Below are positions 34,122 to 41,222 of a stretch of 64,000 nt of DNA, in pieces. Source of the DNA: JAVBWO01 sp036677375 (GTDB taxonomy: Bacteria > Bacillota > Dehalobacteriia > UBA4068 > UBA4997). The first letter of the stretch is position 1. The number at the start of each line of letters is the position of its first letter. The notes beneath the pieces were generated by a model. That model did no database searches and was not told where the DNA came from. It saw only the letters and a list, made by a program, of their open reading frames with translations. Location of the stretch: contig JAVBWO010000020.1 in NCBI GenBank assembly GCA_036677375.1, positions 91,522 to 155,521 of the forward strand, in the 5' to 3' direction. The position numbers were made by a program, and so were the translations under genes.

Positions 34122-34793
34122 TCATGATTCATATAAACCATATGTTTGGCTTATATTCTGAATAAAAATAATGCCATTACCGGGTTTATCAATTTGAAAC
34201 TTTTCGTGGATCGAAGAAACGATTTCATTTGTTTGTTCGCTTTTTGTGATCATGAGTACGATTTCTTTTTCCGGTTCAATCTCCATGGCAAATAGTTTAC
34301 TGGTTTCATGAATACCGGAACCACGGGCATTTATGATCGTTGCGCCTTTAGAACCGGCTTGAGTTGCAGCTTCTACAACAGCTTCTCCCTTGCCTTTATC
34401 CACAATAACAATGATAGACTGATACATTGTATTTTCTATCCCTCCAAGTTCATTAAGATTCTTGCAATTATAGCTCCTGGAGCCACAGATTCCCATAACT
34501 GGTATACTATAAGCTATGCCATGATTCGGCTTATTTAACTTAAGCTCTCTATTGAGCATTTCAATGAAATGTAAGCATATTGCTTTATTTGCCACGATCA
34601 TTACAATCTCTTTTTGGATATCACATAAAGCCAACATCTCTAAAAATCGATTATTAATGGTACCTTTCCCTAAAAAAATTGCTCCTCCGGATATCCCGCT
34701 ATTTTTAGCAATATGCAAAACTTTACTGCCTAAGCCGCGGTTAACAATGACATAAATCAATTCAAATTCTGCTGCTTCAGGATATGGACCCAT
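34122..34793 (-). CDS. Double PII-like (GlnB-fold) protein paired with DUF1538
   Basis: This 223-residue protein contains two tandem PII-like domains. The first, at about 10-100, has ELIYVIVNRGLGSKVLHIA and SGGAIFLGKGTI; the second, at about 125-220, has SIIVIVDKGKGEAVVEAATQ, KGATIINARGSGIHE and EKEIVLMITKSEQT. Each has the beta-alpha-beta order of PII proteins, and GKGT and ARGSG could be nucleotide-binding turns. PII-fold proteins sense nucleotides or other small molecules and bind transporters. It overlaps the start of its neighbour, a DUF1538 membrane protein, by 17 bases, so it probably regulates that protein. ATG 34793 is chosen with GGGAGG 11 bases upstream; a TTG at 34802 is too close to that site. 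Confidence 0.8.
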   Translation of the reverse strand: MGPYPEAAEFELIYVIVNRGLGSKVLHIAKNSGISGGAIFLGKGTINNRFLEMLALCDIQKEIVMIVANKAICLHFIEMLNRELKLNKPNHGIAYSIPVMGICGSRSYNCKNLNELGGIENTMYQSIIVIVDKGKGEAVVEAATQAGSKGATIINARGSGIHETSKLFAMEIEPEKEIVLMITKSEQTNEIVSSIHEKFQIDKPGNGIIFIQNISQTYGLYES

Positions 34794-36276
34794 TCTCTTC
34801 AATGCCTCCCTTTTTTGCTTTGATCTTATAAAGGAAACCTAAAATCTGTAGCGTAATCAATGGGGTAAGTGCTACCATGGCAATAATCCCAAAGCCGTCT
34901 ATCATCACATCGGCACTTTCAATGGCATTTGCCGCGCCATGTGCAAAGGCCAAGATAAATGTTGCTGTCATGGGGCCGGATGCGACGCCGCCTGAATCAA
35001 ATGCAATACCCACAAACAAGCTGGGAACCAAATAAGACATAACAATTGCGATTGCATACCCCGGCAATAAATAATGCCATAACTTCAGTTCGGGGATCAT
35101 GATCCTGATCATTGAAAGAGCGATGGCGAAGCCGATTCCTACGGAAAGCGCGGCTAGTACGGTGCTCTTCTTTACATATCCACTGGTAACGGCTTCGATT
35201 TGATTTGTCAAAGCATGAACCGCAGGTTCTGCCAATACGGTTACTAACCCCAAAACAAATCCTATTCCAATCAGTAAAGCGTTATGGTTCAGGGAAGCTA
35301 TTTCGTATCCTACCACACTTCCAATACGCATAAATCCCGCATTTACTCCGGTTAATAATAAAACCAACCCAATAAATGAATATAAAAGGCCGAGCAGGAT
35401 TCTTCTACAATGTTTTTTTGATAACTTAAAAGAGCATTTTTGAAGAATTAGAAATATGAGGATAATCGGGAATAAAGCAAAAAAGATTTCCAGCGCTATT
35501 TGGGGTATTATCTCTAAAAACGGCATAAAAATACCGTTTGAACCTAAGGCGGCAGATTCAAGGTTACTGGTGATTTTCTCTGTATCAGAGAAAATACTCA
35601 TTGCTAGAACCGATATAATTGCGCCGGTAGATGTAATCGCAACCAGACCGAAGTGGTCTTTTTCTGATGAAATACTGTCCTTTTTCAAAGCGGAAACGCC
35701 CATTGCCAGCGCTAAGATAAAGGGTACTGTTAGGGCCCCGGTTGTAGCTCCGGAAGCATCAAACGAGATCGCTAAAAATTCCAGGGAAGAAAAAAAGGAG
35801 AGAATCAGAATGATTGCATAAATCAAGCTTAAGATGATGTTTAAGGGAATGTTGTATATGATTCTAATCAATCCAAAGGATAGCATAACAGCGATTCCCA
35901 ATGATACAAATAGAACAATGCTTAATTTGGAAATAAGTCCTAAGGTTACAGAATCAACCTGTCCTGCGAGTATATGTAAGTCCGGCTCTGCAATTGAAAT
36001 CAAAAAGCCAAGCAGAATGCCCGCTATGACAACTACCCATATTCTATTTGTTTTGGTGATGAAAGACCCCATAAGCTGTCCAATTGGATTTATACTAATG
36101 TCAATTCCAAATAAAAATAAACACAACCCCAAAATGATAAATACTGCACCTATCAGAAATCTAAGCAACAAGGGTGTCTCAAGGTGTATAAGAGTATAAT
36201 TCAAGACCAGTACAATAATTACTATTGGTACTACAGATAGAGATGCTTCTTTTAACTTCTGCAACAGTACGCTCAA
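34777..36276 (-). CDS. DUF1538 integral membrane protein, internally duplicated
   Basis: This 499-residue protein is almost entirely hydrophobic with about 12 helices and consists of two homologous halves: GFLISIAEPDLHILAGQVD and FDASGATTGALTVPFILALA in the first, and GLVTVLAEPAVHALTNQIE and FDSGGVASGPMTATFILAFA in the second. The repeated AEP-HxL-x-QV/I and FD-GG/A-TG-T motifs are polar within membrane segments and probably line a transport path. DUF1538 has no assigned function that I can state. The coupled PII-like gene suggests a regulated transporter or channel. The start is TTG 36276 with GGGGTGA upstream. Confidence 0.82.
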   Translation of the reverse strand: MSVLLQKLKEASLSVVPIVIIVLVLNYTLIHLETPLLLRFLIGAVFIILGLCLFLFGIDISINPIGQLMGSFITKTNRIWVVVIAGILLGFLISIAEPDLHILAGQVDSVTLGLISKLSIVLFVSLGIAVMLSFGLIRIIYNIPLNIILSLIYAIILILSFFSSLEFLAISFDASGATTGALTVPFILALAMGVSALKKDSISSEKDHFGLVAITSTGAIISVLAMSIFSDTEKITSNLESAALGSNGIFMPFLEIIPQIALEIFFALFPIILIFLILQKCSFKLSKKHCRRILLGLLYSFIGLVLLLTGVNAGFMRIGSVVGYEIASLNHNALLIGIGFVLGLVTVLAEPAVHALTNQIEAVTSGYVKKSTVLAALSVGIGFAIALSMIRIMIPELKLWHYLLPGYAIAIVMSYLVPSLFVGIAFDSGGVASGPMTATFILAFAHGAANAIESADVMIDGFGIIAMVALTPLITLQILGFLYKIKAKKGGIEENGSIS

Positions 36277-36677
36277 AAACGGATCACCCCATTATTTCAT
36301 CTCGTATTCTATTGCTATAAAAGCAGCTTATAAATTAATTATATCATAATTAATCCTATTAATGAAGATATATTCCCTATAAGCAGGGATTTTCATTTGT
36401 TTAAGGCTACGTAACAGATGCTTTTTTTTCTGTGGTTTTTGCGACCATTAAGCAAAATTTCAAATTCTTTTGGTGAAATCATGTCTCAAAAAAGTTAAAC
36501 TGAAAAACTGAGCAGTTTTCATATCAAAAATGATTATTCTCATCATGAACAAGATGCATCCGCTTATGGATGCACCTTTGTTTTGATACATTTTTCGTTT
36601 CTAACCTCCACCCATTATAAAAGAAAGGGTGCATAGAATTTTTAGAAGCAAAAAGTCAAACGTATATTATGAAGCGA
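36277..36677. other. Intergenic region between diverging genes
   Basis: A small hairpin (TGCATCC-GCTTAT-GGATGCA, 36555-36574) followed by CCTTTGTTTT resembles a terminator, though no gene on the plus strand ends before it. The rest is AT-rich and holds the minus-strand promoter region for the DUF1538 gene; no gene is seen. Confidence 0.4.
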
Positions 36678-36706
36678 TTGACATACAAAATTAAAAGTTA
36701 TATGAT
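36678..36706 (+). promoter_or_regulatory. Sigma-A promoter of the ATP-cone gene
   Basis: TTGACA at 36678 and TATGAT at 36701 are 17 bases apart. Confidence 0.75.
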
Positions 36707-36800
36707 AGCAATAAGTATTAGCAGGATGAAATAGCCCAAATTGGATAAAATTCCGAATACCTGCTTATAGTTTATGAATAAACAGGAGGAGGGTTTAACC

Positions 36801-37067
36801 ATGCAAGTAATCAAGAAAAACGGCAGATTGCAGGATTTTCAATTGGAAAAGATTGAACGATCAATGTCCGGGGCTTCAGACGATATCGAGCAGCCTTTAA
36901 ATGAATCGGATATTCATTTGCTATCCGATAAAATCAATAAAGAAATTCACAAAAATGATAAGGATAAGATAAAATTCTCGGATATTCGAAAGATTGTTGT
37001 TGATACTTTAATAGAAATGGGTTTCGATGATGTTGCGGAATCCTACGAAGCAGATAATCCTAAGTAG
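36801..37067 (+). CDS. Standalone ATP-cone domain protein
   Basis: The 88-residue protein is essentially one ATP-cone (QVIKKNGRLQDFQLEKIERS and a C-terminal SDIRKIVVDTLIEMG), the nucleotide-binding module normally found fused to ribonucleotide reductases or to NrdR. Here there is no zinc ribbon (NrdR) and no catalytic domain. ATG 36801 follows AGGAGGAGGG; an earlier ATG at 36774 lies before this site. It may act as a free nucleotide sensor or as a separately encoded regulator. Expression signals are strong (consensus promoter and ribosome site). Confidence 0.82.
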   Translation: MQVIKKNGRLQDFQLEKIERSMSGASDDIEQPLNESDIHLLSDKINKEIHKNDKDKIKFSDIRKIVVDTLIEMGFDDVAESYEADNPK

Positions 37068-37185
37068 ATAGTTAGTAATGAATGCAAAGCCGATGGCGGG
37101 ACGGACGCCGCATGTAGAATGACGGTCTGTACAAACTTAAAACTTGCCTGGATTCTAGCAGATGAAATCATAAAAGCTGATTTAA

Positions 37186-37230
37186 CATAAAGAACCGGCA
37201 CCGACAGAAATGTCTGTGATCGGCTCTTTT
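37186..37230 (+). terminator. Terminator after the ATP-cone gene
   Basis: An imperfect stem pairs AAAGA with TCTTT, CCGG with CGG, and ACAGA with TCTGT, followed by a run of T. Confidence 0.6.
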
Positions 37231-37319
37231 TTGTATGCACGTCAATCGAAGAGTTTAAAAAATAACTATTGAATAAATCAAAAACCTGCAGGGATACTAC
37301 TGATAGGGAGGTGTTTTTT

Positions 37320-38141
37320 ATGGCGATTACCCACAAAGGAGCCATATCCTTCGGTTTGGTTCATATCCCTGTCAATTTGTATACCGCGACGCAGGACAAT
37401 GATATCAGTTTTAATCAGTTGCACAAAGAGGACGGTTCCCGCATCCGTTATAAAAAGGTTTGCAAATATTGCGGCAGAGAAATAGAACCCCGGGATATCA
37501 TCAAAGGCTTCGAGTATGAAAAGGACAAATATGTGGTCATTACCGAAGAGGATTTGGAAAAGATCAAGACGGAAAAAGATAAATCTATTCAGATCTTGCA
37601 TTTTACGAATCTCGATCAGATCAGCCCCATTTATTACGATAAAACGTATCATGCGCTGCCCGAAGCAGGCGGCGATAAGGCGCTGGAGCTTTTGAGGCGG
37701 GCTATGATGGAAGAAGGGAAGATCGCTATCGGCAAGACCGTAATGGGGAATAAAGAAACGCTTTTGGCGATTATCCCGCGCGCAGACGGCATGTTGATTC
37801 AGACCATGTACTTTGCCGACGATATCAAAGAACTGCCCAAGAACTATCCCATGCCTGCCGTGAGTGATGCGGAGCTGTCCATGGCCAGGCAACTCATCAA
37901 TACCATGAGCGAGTCCTTTGACCCAAATCAATATCATGACGAGTATCAGGAACGGTTAAAGGATTTGATCGCCAAAAAGATTGCCGGGCAAGAGATCGTG
38001 GCTCCGCAAGGAGAAGCGCCCGATAATATCATCAGTCTGATGGACGCCTTAAAAGCCAGCCTGGAACAAAAACAAGCTCCGCAAATCCCACAAACGCCGC
38101 AAGCTCCCGGTGCAACGGAATTTTTCAGGAGGAATGCATGA
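37320..38141 (+). CDS. ku: Ku protein for non-homologous end joining
   Basis: Bacterial Ku binds double-strand DNA ends as a homodimer and recruits LigD. The family N-terminus is HKGAISFGLVHIPVNLYTAT, followed by LHKEDGSRIRYKKVCKYCG (the usual cysteine pair) and the core barrel (VVITEEDLEKI and GKIAIGKTVMGNKE). It has 273 residues with a short, Gln/Pro-rich C-terminal tail rather than a Lys-rich one. ATG 37320 follows GGGAGGTG. Its end overlaps the start of the ligase gene by four bases, so the two are coupled; in sporeformers these genes protect spores during outgrowth. Confidence 0.96.
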   Translation: MAITHKGAISFGLVHIPVNLYTATQDNDISFNQLHKEDGSRIRYKKVCKYCGREIEPRDIIKGFEYEKDKYVVITEEDLEKIKTEKDKSIQILHFTNLDQISPIYYDKTYHALPEAGGDKALELLRRAMMEEGKIAIGKTVMGNKETLLAIIPRADGMLIQTMYFADDIKELPKNYPMPAVSDAELSMARQLINTMSESFDPNQYHDEYQERLKDLIAKKIAGQEIVAPQGEAPDNIISLMDALKASLEQKQAPQIPQTPQAPGATEFFRRNA

Positions 38142-39073
38142 GCCTTTTTGATACAAGGGATATTCGGCCAATGCTTATAGGCGAATCGGGGGAAGCTTTC
38201 AACAGTCCGGATTTTATCTTTGAATTAAAGCTGGACGGCGAACGCTGCCTTGCTTATATGGATGATGTGGGCGCCGATTTTCGGAACAAGCGCAATATGA
38301 AGATGAACGCGAAGATTCCTGAGCTTGCGGAAGTTTATAGGCAGGTGGACGGGCCTTGTATTCTGGACGGAGAATTAATCGTGCTCAAAGAGGGCGAGCT
38401 CAGCTTTTTTGAAATTCAGCGCCGCTCATTGATGTCAAAGAGTTTTCGGATCGAGCTGGCGGCTGCCAAGACCCCGGCAAGCTTCATTGCTTTTGATATT
38501 CTCTATTGCAAGGGCCGCGAGTTGATGGGCCTGCCGCTGATGGAGCGCAAGCGGATTCTTAAAGATATCATCAGAGAAAATGCAAGGTTAGCCGTTTCCC
38601 GGTATATTGAGGAACAGGGAAGACCCTTTTATGACTTGGCGGAGGAGCGAGATCTGGAGGGTATCGTAGCTAAACGTAAAGATAGTAAATACTTTATCGG
38701 CAAGCGTACCAAAGACTGGATCAAAATTAAGAATTTGCAGGACGATGATTTTGTGGTATGCGGTTATTTGTACAAGGAGGGGTTCGTGGCCAACTTGGTT
38801 TTAGGCCAGTATCAGGATGGATGCTTGATTTATAAAGGACATGTGACTTTGGGCGTATCATCTGATGACATGCGTTACATCAAGCAAGTAAAAACAATCC
38901 CGGAACCACTGTTTGATAAAAAGCCTCCCGGTCATAAGGAGGCGGTTTGGCTGACGCCGGAATTGGTTTGTACGGTCAAATATATGATGAAACATGCCGG
39001 CGGGTCGTTAAGGCAGCCTGTCTTTAAGGGACTGCGCCCGGATAAGGAGCCGGAAGATTGTGTATCAAGTTAA
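38138..39073 (+). CDS. ligD: ATP-dependent DNA ligase (LigD ligase domain only)
   Basis: The 311-residue protein is an ATP-dependent DNA ligase with the adenylated lysine Lys31 in ELKLDGER, followed by ILDGELIV, the LEGIVAKRKDSKY motif, and DWIKIKNLQ, then an OB-fold. It lacks the polymerase and phosphoesterase domains of the large LigD seen in Pseudomonas or Mycobacterium. It is coupled to Ku by an ATGA overlap. Missing end-processing functions may be encoded elsewhere. Confidence 0.94.
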   Translation: MSLFDTRDIRPMLIGESGEAFNSPDFIFELKLDGERCLAYMDDVGADFRNKRNMKMNAKIPELAEVYRQVDGPCILDGELIVLKEGELSFFEIQRRSLMSKSFRIELAAAKTPASFIAFDILYCKGRELMGLPLMERKRILKDIIRENARLAVSRYIEEQGRPFYDLAEERDLEGIVAKRKDSKYFIGKRTKDWIKIKNLQDDDFVVCGYLYKEGFVANLVLGQYQDGCLIYKGHVTLGVSSDDMRYIKQVKTIPEPLFDKKPPGHKEAVWLTPELVCTVKYMMKHAGGSLRQPVFKGLRPDKEPEDCVSS

Positions 39074-39239
39074 AAAAGCATCATCACGTCGGACGCTGTC
39101 AGCTGCAAAGCCGGATCAAGCTTGAGAACGGAAAGAGAGCATTAGGACATTTTTAAACGCTGGAATTGGATATCTTCATATTTTTGCATAAAACTTAAAA
39201 GATCAGGAATAATACAGGTAAAAAAGGAGGGATGATAGC

Positions 39240-39521
39240 ATGAATATATTTTGGGGCATAGTAGGCTGGATCATTATCGGCGCGCTTGCGGGATGGATCG
39301 CGAGCAAAGTTACTGGCAACGATAGGGAAATGGGTGCGGGCAAGAATATAATCGTTGGCATTGTAGGTGCTTTCATTGGCGGTTTGTTAATGAATTTCTT
39401 TGGACGTACCGGTTTTACGGGATTAAATTTATGGAGTTTCTTTGTTGCTCTTCTTGGTTCAATCATTCTTTTAGCACTTTTAAAACTATTTCGGCCCAAA
39501 GAAGCGAAAAAAGCACATTAA
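39240..39521 (+). CDS. GlsB/YeaQ/YmgE family small membrane protein
   Basis: This 93-residue protein has three predicted helices with the family's glycine-rich motifs (GALAGWIASKVTG and GIVGAFIGGLLMNFFG). Such proteins, often annotated as transglycosylase-associated, are linked to general stress responses, but their activity is unknown. An AAAGGAGG site precedes the ATG by nine bases. It is a single gene. Confidence 0.9.
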   Translation: MNIFWGIVGWIIIGALAGWIASKVTGNDREMGAGKNIIVGIVGAFIGGLLMNFFGRTGFTGLNLWSFFVALLGSIILLALLKLFRPKEAKKAH

Positions 39522-39678
39522 TCGCGGAATTTTATATTAGATTTATTTCAGGGAACCGCCTTTTGGGGTGGTTCCTTTGTTTTATTGAAGATGCTTCATA
39601 TTAGTTCTTTTCATGACCGGTAATCTATGATATTTTATAAGTAGCACATACCACCATATTCGGAAATGAGGAATCAAA

Positions 39679-39852
39679 ATGCTAAAATGGGCCATTATTT
39701 TCCTGATTGTTTCATTGATTGCCACTTTGTTAGGGTTCAAAGGAATCGCAAGTGTATCCGCAACCATAGCCAAAATTATTTTTGGCATCTTTATTGCCAT
39801 TTTTGTTGTGCTCTTTATCTTTTTCTTGGTTGTGATTATTTTAATTTTTTAA
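39679..39852 (+). CDS. DUF1328 (YtjA-like) small membrane protein
   Basis: The frame starting at ATG 39679 encodes 57 residues beginning MLKWAIIFLIVSLIATLLGF, followed by KGIASVSATIAKIIFGIFIA and a hydrophobic end. This is the pattern of DUF1328/YtjA: two membrane helices around a short loop. GAGGAA precedes the start by five bases. It was easily missed because it is short. Function is unknown; homologues are often found near stress genes such as the GlsB-like neighbour. A terminator follows at 39884-39911. Confidence 0.85.
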   Translation: MLKWAIIFLIVSLIATLLGFKGIASVSATIAKIIFGIFIAIFVVLFIFFLVVIILIF

Positions 39853-39883
39853 ACATTTGTCAAAAACGGCTTGGGATAAAGAG

Positions 39884-39911
39884 AAAAGCAGTCATATAAG
39901 CGACTGCTTTT
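39884..39911. terminator. Bidirectional terminator
   Basis: AAAAGCAGTC and GACTGCTTTT form a 10-base stem with an eight-base loop, between converging genes. Confidence 0.88.
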
Positions 39912-39955
39912 CTTTCTAATTCTCCATAAGATGCCAAACGCAAGTTTATACAAAA

Positions 39956-40162
39956 TTAAAAATCCTGATCCGGTTTGTGCAAATCATCATACTCGCGGAT
40001 GACGTCTTGGATGGCCTCAAACACATCGTCGGCAGAATATCGTTTGCATTCCGGATTGTCGCTTTCCTCCATGTCGCGTCTGATATCGCCCAAGGTGATA
40101 TCATCCCATTCGTCCCGGCCGGCAGAATTGAACCATTCGTAGCAAAATTCTTTGATCGTCAT
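39956..40162 (-). CDS. Small acidic hypothetical protein
   Basis: I do not recognise this 68-residue protein. It is acidic, with aromatic residues near the start (FCYEWFNSAGRDEW) and DDVFEAIQDVIREYDDL at the end. The ATG has AAAGGAG nine bases upstream, and the start is at a normal distance from the next sequence, so it is probably real. It has no signal or membrane segment and a terminator follows in its direction. Confidence 0.7.
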   Translation of the reverse strand: MTIKEFCYEWFNSAGRDEWDDITLGDIRRDMEESDNPECKRYSADDVFEAIQDVIREYDDLHKPDQDF

Positions 40163-40611
40163 AGCAATCGTCTCCTTTCGCTAGTTATCTACCACTATTA
40201 TTATATCAAATCGGGCGATGAATATAAATCCTTTGATGTCTTATAAAGTCGAAAAGGGATTACAAACCTAACTTAGATAGGTGATGAGAATAATGTTTGA
40301 ATACTTTTCAATGCGGACAGCGTCATGGCTACTTCCACCTTTGAAGAGCCGAGACAATATCATAAGGAATGGAAACAGTGTTTATTAGTAAGATGGTCCT
40401 GAATCACGTAAGCCGTGCTGATGTGCCGGCCAGATGGGTCATTAGAGCTTAGCTGCAATAGGCATACATTTCCAAAAGTCCGGGAAAAGGTTGCTGTTTG
40501 GATGCCCAGAAGCTTGGTATCCATTGTATATTAGAAATTTTTTGCGCAGAAGAATCGCATGTTCTTTTTCGATTTTCTGCTAATGGGATGCTTACTTTTA
40601 TGTTTTTGTAA

Positions 40612-40651
40612 AAAGCGCCCTGCCAAAATCATTGTTTTGGCAGGGCGCTTT
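40612..40651 (+). terminator. Strong terminator
   Basis: AAAGCGCCCTGCCAAAA pairs perfectly with TTTTGGCAGGGCGCTTT around a six-base loop, followed by TCTGTTTTG. Confidence 0.9.
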
Positions 40652-40743
40652 CTGTTTTGTTAACCTGTGAGAACAGGTTTAAAAGCAAATATAAAAGAAT
40701 TTGATAGAAAATAACATTTTTCATCATTTTGGTAAATTTTATT

Positions 40744-40771
40744 TTGAATTATGGCTCCAATCATATATAAT
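40744..40771 (+). promoter_or_regulatory. Candidate promoter of the giant SLH gene leader
   Basis: TTGAAT at 40744 and TATAAT at 40766 are 16 bases apart. Transcription would start near 40779, leaving a 5' leader of about 440 bases before ATG 41223. A second TATAAT lies near 40940. Confidence 0.55.
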
Positions 40772-40851
40772 ACATATATAAATCGACAAATTATACCAAA
40801 AAAACACTTCTTTTGTCATTTAATATTATATGTTTAAAAGATTTTGTATGC

Positions 40852-41184
40852 TGATGTAAGATCACGGGGATTACCAGTGTGAAAGAAAAACTTTACTAAA
40901 GTTACTTACCGCTTTTTAGTTGTTAGTAGCAATGTTTGTTATAATAAATTTTACAGGGAAGGGAGGAGACAGCCAATGATATCCCGCCATATGAAAAGGG
41001 GGTTTTATTGCATCAATGCAGGAAAACGCCTTGGCGTATGGAGCTTTTTCTCATATGGGGGATGACGTAATGTATTAGATGTGAATGAAACAAGTAATTT
41101 GTATGGTTTTGAGTGGTTTTGAGAAGAAGCTGACAGTTGTATTGGTTTTGAGAAGAAGTTGTGCTTGTATTGATGTAAGATCAC
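40852..41184 (+). repeat. Direct repeats in the leader of the giant SLH gene
   Basis: The 14-mer TGATGTAAGATCAC occurs at 40852-40865 and again at 41171-41184. Between them TGGTTTTGAGAAGAAG occurs at 41114-41129 and 41143-41158 (period 29), with a partial copy at 41104-41113. Nothing similar precedes the other SLH gene. Confidence 0.75.
40976..41065 (+). CDS. Candidate 29-residue leader peptide/small protein
   Basis: A short frame from ATG 40976 encodes 29 residues (MISRHMKRGFYC then INAGKRLGVWSFFSYGG). A near-perfect ribosome site, GGGAGGAG, lies seven bases upstream. It sits inside the long leader 157 bases before the giant SLH gene. It is not similar to anything I know. It may be a real small protein, a regulatory upstream peptide, or chance; the ribosome site is the only positive evidence. 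Confidence 0.4.
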   Translation: MISRHMKRGFYCINAGKRLGVWSFFSYGG

Positions 41185-41222
41185 AAGGACCCAATTTTGA
41201 TTCGTTTGATAGGAGGTAGTAT

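Larger units (their letters stand above)
40163..40975. other. Intergenic region and upstream leader of the giant SLH gene
   Basis: Up to 40600 I see only short frames and perhaps decayed sequence. The strong terminator at 40612-40651 ends an unrecognised upstream transcript. From 40744 the promoter and a long leader of the surface-protein gene begin. Confidence 0.45.
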
